7,407 nucleotides of DNA from NCBI GenBank assembly GCA_900759105.1, contig CAAETY010000033.1, positions 1 to 7,407 on the forward strand. The letters run 5' to 3'. The translations under genes and the position numbers were made by a program. Positions 6,368 through 7,407 of this stretch are shown here, piece after piece. Source of the stretch: Peptococcaceae bacterium. GTDB lineage: Bacteria > Bacillota > Peptococcia > Peptococcales > Peptococcaceae. The notes beneath the pieces are model-generated. The model was not told the origin of the DNA, did no database searches, and saw only the letters and a list, made by a program, of their open reading frames with translations. Within the stretch, counting starts at the first letter, position 1. Each line of letters starts with the position of its first letter.

Positions 6368-6400
6368 AAGCGCCGAATGACGGGTTGTCGTTCGGCGCTT
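6368..6400 (+). terminator. Terminator-like hairpin between the RNA and the PBECR4 gene
   Basis: AAGCGCCGAATGAC (6368-6381) pairs with GTCGTTCGGCGCTT (6387-6400), 14 bp with one T-G pair and a 5-nt loop. It is followed only by TGCTATATTATT, a weak U tract, so partial read-through into the gene at 6429 is likely. In type III toxin-antitoxin loci a leaky terminator in this place sets the RNA-to-toxin ratio. Confidence 0.7.
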
Positions 6401-6428
6401 TGCTATATTATTGGGCAGGGAATTTCCT

Positions 6429-7097
6429 ATGAGCAAAAAGAGTGATAAAGAACATATCGTAAAAGAAATTTGCGAAGCTGCCAAGCTTTACAAAGCCACC
6501 CTTGTTGGCAAAAGGTTTCTATATGTGTTTGATGGCAGATACATAGAAGTCTTGTATAAAAATGTAAACTTCAAGCATTTGACCGGTGTAGAATGCAATA
6601 TGTCAGCAGCAGATTTTTATAGGAATGCGCTAAAAAATCGGCTACAAGCTCCGCAGATTCACTTTAGCTCTTCCCACCCATATTCTTTGTGTAAAAGAAA
6701 AATCAAGCATTTATGCGAAATTTCTATCTTAGCAAGTACAGAGAATTTTATGCTTGAAGAAATCGTTACAAATACAAGAACCTATAAATTCGGAACTACT
6801 GATTTGAATTTTTCTTTGTGCATGAATAAAGAGTATGATTCCTATGGCAATGAAAAGGGGGATTGCTATATTGTTGAATCTTTGCGGGATGAAGATTGCT
6901 TTTCACGCAGTAAGTCTGCTTACACAGTAACCCATATCCTGTCTAAGAATAATAACGCTGCCAATTATACGGATTTATTGTTTATGGACAAATCTGTCAC
7001 CTTGAATAACCTTCCGGCATCAGCACTAAAAATGCTTGATGGCCAGCTACTGACTAGTCATGCTGAAACCGACGATTCACCATTGACCACCATTTGA
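6429..7097 (+). CDS. PBECR4-like nuclease-family protein, candidate toxin
   Basis: This 222-residue soluble protein resembles the PBECR4 group of barnase/EndoU/colicin E5-D/RelE-like nucleases, described from polyvalent proteins of phages and conjugative elements and also found as small stand-alone proteins in Firmicutes. Seen features: an N-terminal helix (9-22, IVKEICEAAKLYK), a beta segment RFLYVFDGRYIEVLY (29-43), the hallmark NFKHLTGV (47-54) followed by SAADFYRNALKNRL (59-72), and a C-terminal strand pattern AYTVTHILSKN (164-174) with a later Y180. H50, Y64, H169 and K173 are candidate active-site residues by position only. I chose the ATG at 6429 because AGGG (6417-6420) lies 8 bases upstream; a TTG at 6411 would add six residues but lacks a ribosome site. 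It follows the structured RNA and its leaky terminator, and a strong terminator follows. No partner antitoxin protein is seen. The family call is from memory of the motif, not a search. Confidence 0.65.
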   Translation: MSKKSDKEHIVKEICEAAKLYKATLVGKRFLYVFDGRYIEVLYKNVNFKHLTGVECNMSAADFYRNALKNRLQAPQIHFSSSHPYSLCKRKIKHLCEISILASTENFMLEEIVTNTRTYKFGTTDLNFSLCMNKEYDSYGNEKGDCYIVESLRDEDCFSRSKSAYTVTHILSKNNNAANYTDLLFMDKSVTLNNLPASALKMLDGQLLTSHAETDDSPLTTI

Positions 7098-7103
7098 CCA
7101 CTA

Positions 7104-7111
7104 CTGTGCAG
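7104..7111. repeat. CTGTGCAG direct repeat, copy 1 (inside a CTACTG/CAGTAG dyad)
   Basis: CTGTGCAG occurs here and at 7182-7189. This copy sits in a dyad, CTACTG-TG-CAGTAG (7101-7114), just after the PBECR4 stop. Together with the pair AACCAACAA at 7147-7155 and 7190-7198, it may be an integrase or Xis arm-site set close to the att site. The function is speculative. Confidence 0.3.
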
Positions 7112-7130
7112 TAGCCCTGCGCAATGCCGG

Positions 7131-7164
7131 AAAAGCCCGTTGTGACAACCAACAACGGGCTTTT
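7131..7164 (+). terminator. Strong terminator of the PBECR4 gene
   Basis: AAAAGCCCGTTGT (7131-7143) and ACAACGGGCTTTT (7152-7164) form a perfect 13-bp stem with an 8-nt loop, followed by TCC after an uninterrupted run of five T. It is 34 bases downstream of the stop codon. Confidence 0.9.
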
Positions 7165-7181
7165 TCCTGTTTTAGGGGCCG

Positions 7182-7189
7182 CTGTGCAG
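7182..7189. repeat. CTGTGCAG direct repeat, copy 2
   Basis: Second copy of the octamer, 78 bases after the first and about 50 bases before the tRNA-derived att sequence. AACCAACAA (7190-7198) follows directly. This spacing fits arm-type sites but could be chance. Confidence 0.3.
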
Positions 7190-7240
7190 AACCAACAAAT
7201 TTTACGTTTCAACGTTGGGCTATACCGCCCTGTCGTAGTT

Positions 7241-7285
7241 CTCCGACCCGGAAGGCCAGAGGTTCGAATCCTCCCGGTCGCACCA
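7241..7285 (+). other. attR-like site: 3' part of a tRNA-Arg(CCG) gene
   Basis: The sequence reads as a tRNA from the anticodon loop to CCA: loop CTCCGAC (7241-7247, anticodon CCG), 3' anticodon stem CCGGA (7248-7252), variable loop AGGCC, T stem and loop AGAGG-TTCGAAT-CCTCC (7258-7274, one A-C mismatch), acceptor strand CGGTCGC (7275-7281), discriminator A and CCA. The expected 5' anticodon strand (TCCGG) and acceptor strand (GCGACCG) are absent upstream, so this is not a complete gene. Tyrosine integrases commonly cross over in the anticodon or T region of tRNA genes and leave such a 3' copy at the far end. It therefore marks the island's right boundary. An intact tRNA on the plus strand is predicted left of the window. 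Confidence 0.7.
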
Positions 7286-7317
7286 AGAGCAGCATCTTAT
7301 GGGGTGCTGCTCTTTTT
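7286..7317 (+). terminator. Native terminator downstream of the tRNA 3' end
   Basis: AGAGCAGCATC (7286-7296) pairs with GGTGCTGCTCT (7303-7313), 11 bp with one T-G pair, followed by TTTTT. It starts right after CCA, as expected for the original tRNA transcription unit, so chromosomal sequence probably begins at the att core. Confidence 0.85.
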
Positions 7318-7347
7318 GTTTTGCACGGATTTTATGGGGCAGCAAAA

Positions 7348-7395
7348 GGGAGGATTCGAACAGCCCGTGCCCCGCGCTTTGCGTCCCGCGGGGCA
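7348..7395. repeat. GC-rich non-coding end: inverted copy of the T-arm sequence and a 9-bp hairpin
   Basis: GGGAGGATTCGAAC (7348-7361) is the exact reverse complement of 7262-7275 in the tRNA T arm, but the flanks do not fold as a tRNA on the minus strand. TGCCCCGCG (7368-7376) then pairs with CGCGGGGCA (7387-7395). An alternative hairpin, GGGGC/GCCCC (7390-7394/7401-7405), competes with it. No gene is seen from 7318 to the end. Confidence 0.5.
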
Positions 7396-7407
7396 GAAAC
7401 GCCCCAG

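Larger units (their letters stand above)
6157..6400 (+). ncRNA. Structured RNA with two pseudoknot-hairpin modules; candidate type III-like RNA antitoxin
   Basis: Between a consensus promoter and a terminator-like hairpin lie about 245 nt without an open frame but with strong structure. After a small 5' hairpin (CGTGC 6172-6176 with GCACG 6181-6185), two copies of one module occur 80 nt apart. Module 1: CTCC (6197-6200) pairs with GGAG (6207-6210) inside the loop of stem GTTGG/CCAAC (6202-6206/6219-6223). Module 2: AGTCC (6274-6278) pairs with GGACT (6286-6290) inside the loop of stem CGCCGG/CCGGCG (6280-6285/6298-6303). Each is an H-type pseudoknot. Several pairs differ between copies yet still pair (T-A to C-G in the hairpin stem, C-G to G-C in the loop stem). 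Each pseudoknot is followed by ACTTTAT and a hairpin, GATGCYC-GGCA-GGGCATC. I do not recognise a named family. Repeated pseudoknots before an RNase-like gene resemble type III antitoxin RNA; a riboswitch is the main alternative. Confidence 0.7.

Noticed and set aside
6157..6400. Retron or diversity-generating retroelement RNA
   Set aside because: No reverse transcriptase is present in the window, and the neighbouring gene has no YxDD motif.
6157..6400. Known riboswitch (glycine, c-di-GMP, preQ1, fluoride) or 6S/tmRNA/RNase P RNA
   Set aside because: None of the signature sequences that I know for these was found, and the downstream gene is not metabolic. Not formally excluded without a covariance search.
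6411..6428. TTG start giving a 228-residue PBECR4-like protein
   Set aside because: It has no ribosome site and lies in the terminator tail, while the ATG at 6429 has AGGG at proper spacing.
6429..7097. ToxN/AbiQ, CptN or TenpN toxin
   Set aside because: No resemblance to those families was visible; the NFKHLTGV...FY pattern points to PBECR4 instead.
7241..7285. Functional tRNA gene
   Set aside because: The 5' acceptor, D arm and 5' anticodon strand are missing; TAGTT occupies the place where TCCGG is needed.

Overview
The window reads as the tRNA-proximal part of a mobile defence island in a Gram-positive gut Clostridia genome. Oscillospiraceae of the Faecalibacterium/Gemmiger type is my guess from gene style only. 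The support is a Tn916-type integrase, strong AGGAGG ribosome sites, BREX proteins of the Firmicutes kind, and a sharp change from GC-rich (about 1-3340) to AT-rich (about 3380-6150) DNA. That change suggests several rounds of acquisition.

Layout, left to right. At 1-36 (minus) are the first 12 codons of a second tyrosine integrase, cut by the window edge. A complete tyrosine integrase (199-1398, minus) follows, with its own terminator (159-192). Directly upstream of it is an open frame without a start (about 1411-1690, minus) that looks like the C-terminal tail of a relaxase. It is fused out of frame to the 3' end of brxB (1586-2227, minus). brxB and brxA (2240-2866, minus) form the first two genes of a BREX phage-defence operon; brxC, pglX, pglZ and brxL are absent here, so this is a BREX remnant created by a deletion or recombination. 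brxA is divergent from a small XRE-type repressor gene (3021-3338, plus), and a palindromic candidate operator lies over the brxA promoter. A bidirectional terminator (3341-3372) separates this block from a convergent 786-residue protein (3435-5795, minus) with a PD-(D/E)XK-like nuclease motif and a C-terminal SEC-C zinc motif, a likely defence effector.

The most interesting part is 6122-7164 (plus). A consensus sigma-70-type promoter drives an approximately 250-nt structured RNA. This RNA carries two copies, 80 nt apart, of a module made of an H-type pseudoknot plus a hairpin, with compensatory differences between the copies. A terminator-like hairpin follows, then a 222-residue protein that resembles the PBECR4 family of barnase/EndoU/colicin/RelE-like nucleases, then a strong terminator. 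The order promoter, repeated pseudoknot RNA, leaky terminator, RNase-like gene is that of a type III toxin-antitoxin locus, but the protein is not recognisably ToxN/AbiQ, CptN or TenpN. I propose it as a candidate new type III-like RNA-protein system.

The right boundary (7241-7285) is the 3' part of a tRNA, probably tRNA-Arg(CCG), from anticodon loop to CCA and followed by its native-looking terminator. Its 5' half is missing. This is the expected attR scar of an element inserted in a tRNA-Arg gene; the reconstituted tRNA should lie left of the window, near the second integrase. The last 90 bases look like GC-rich host chromosome with hairpins and no gene.
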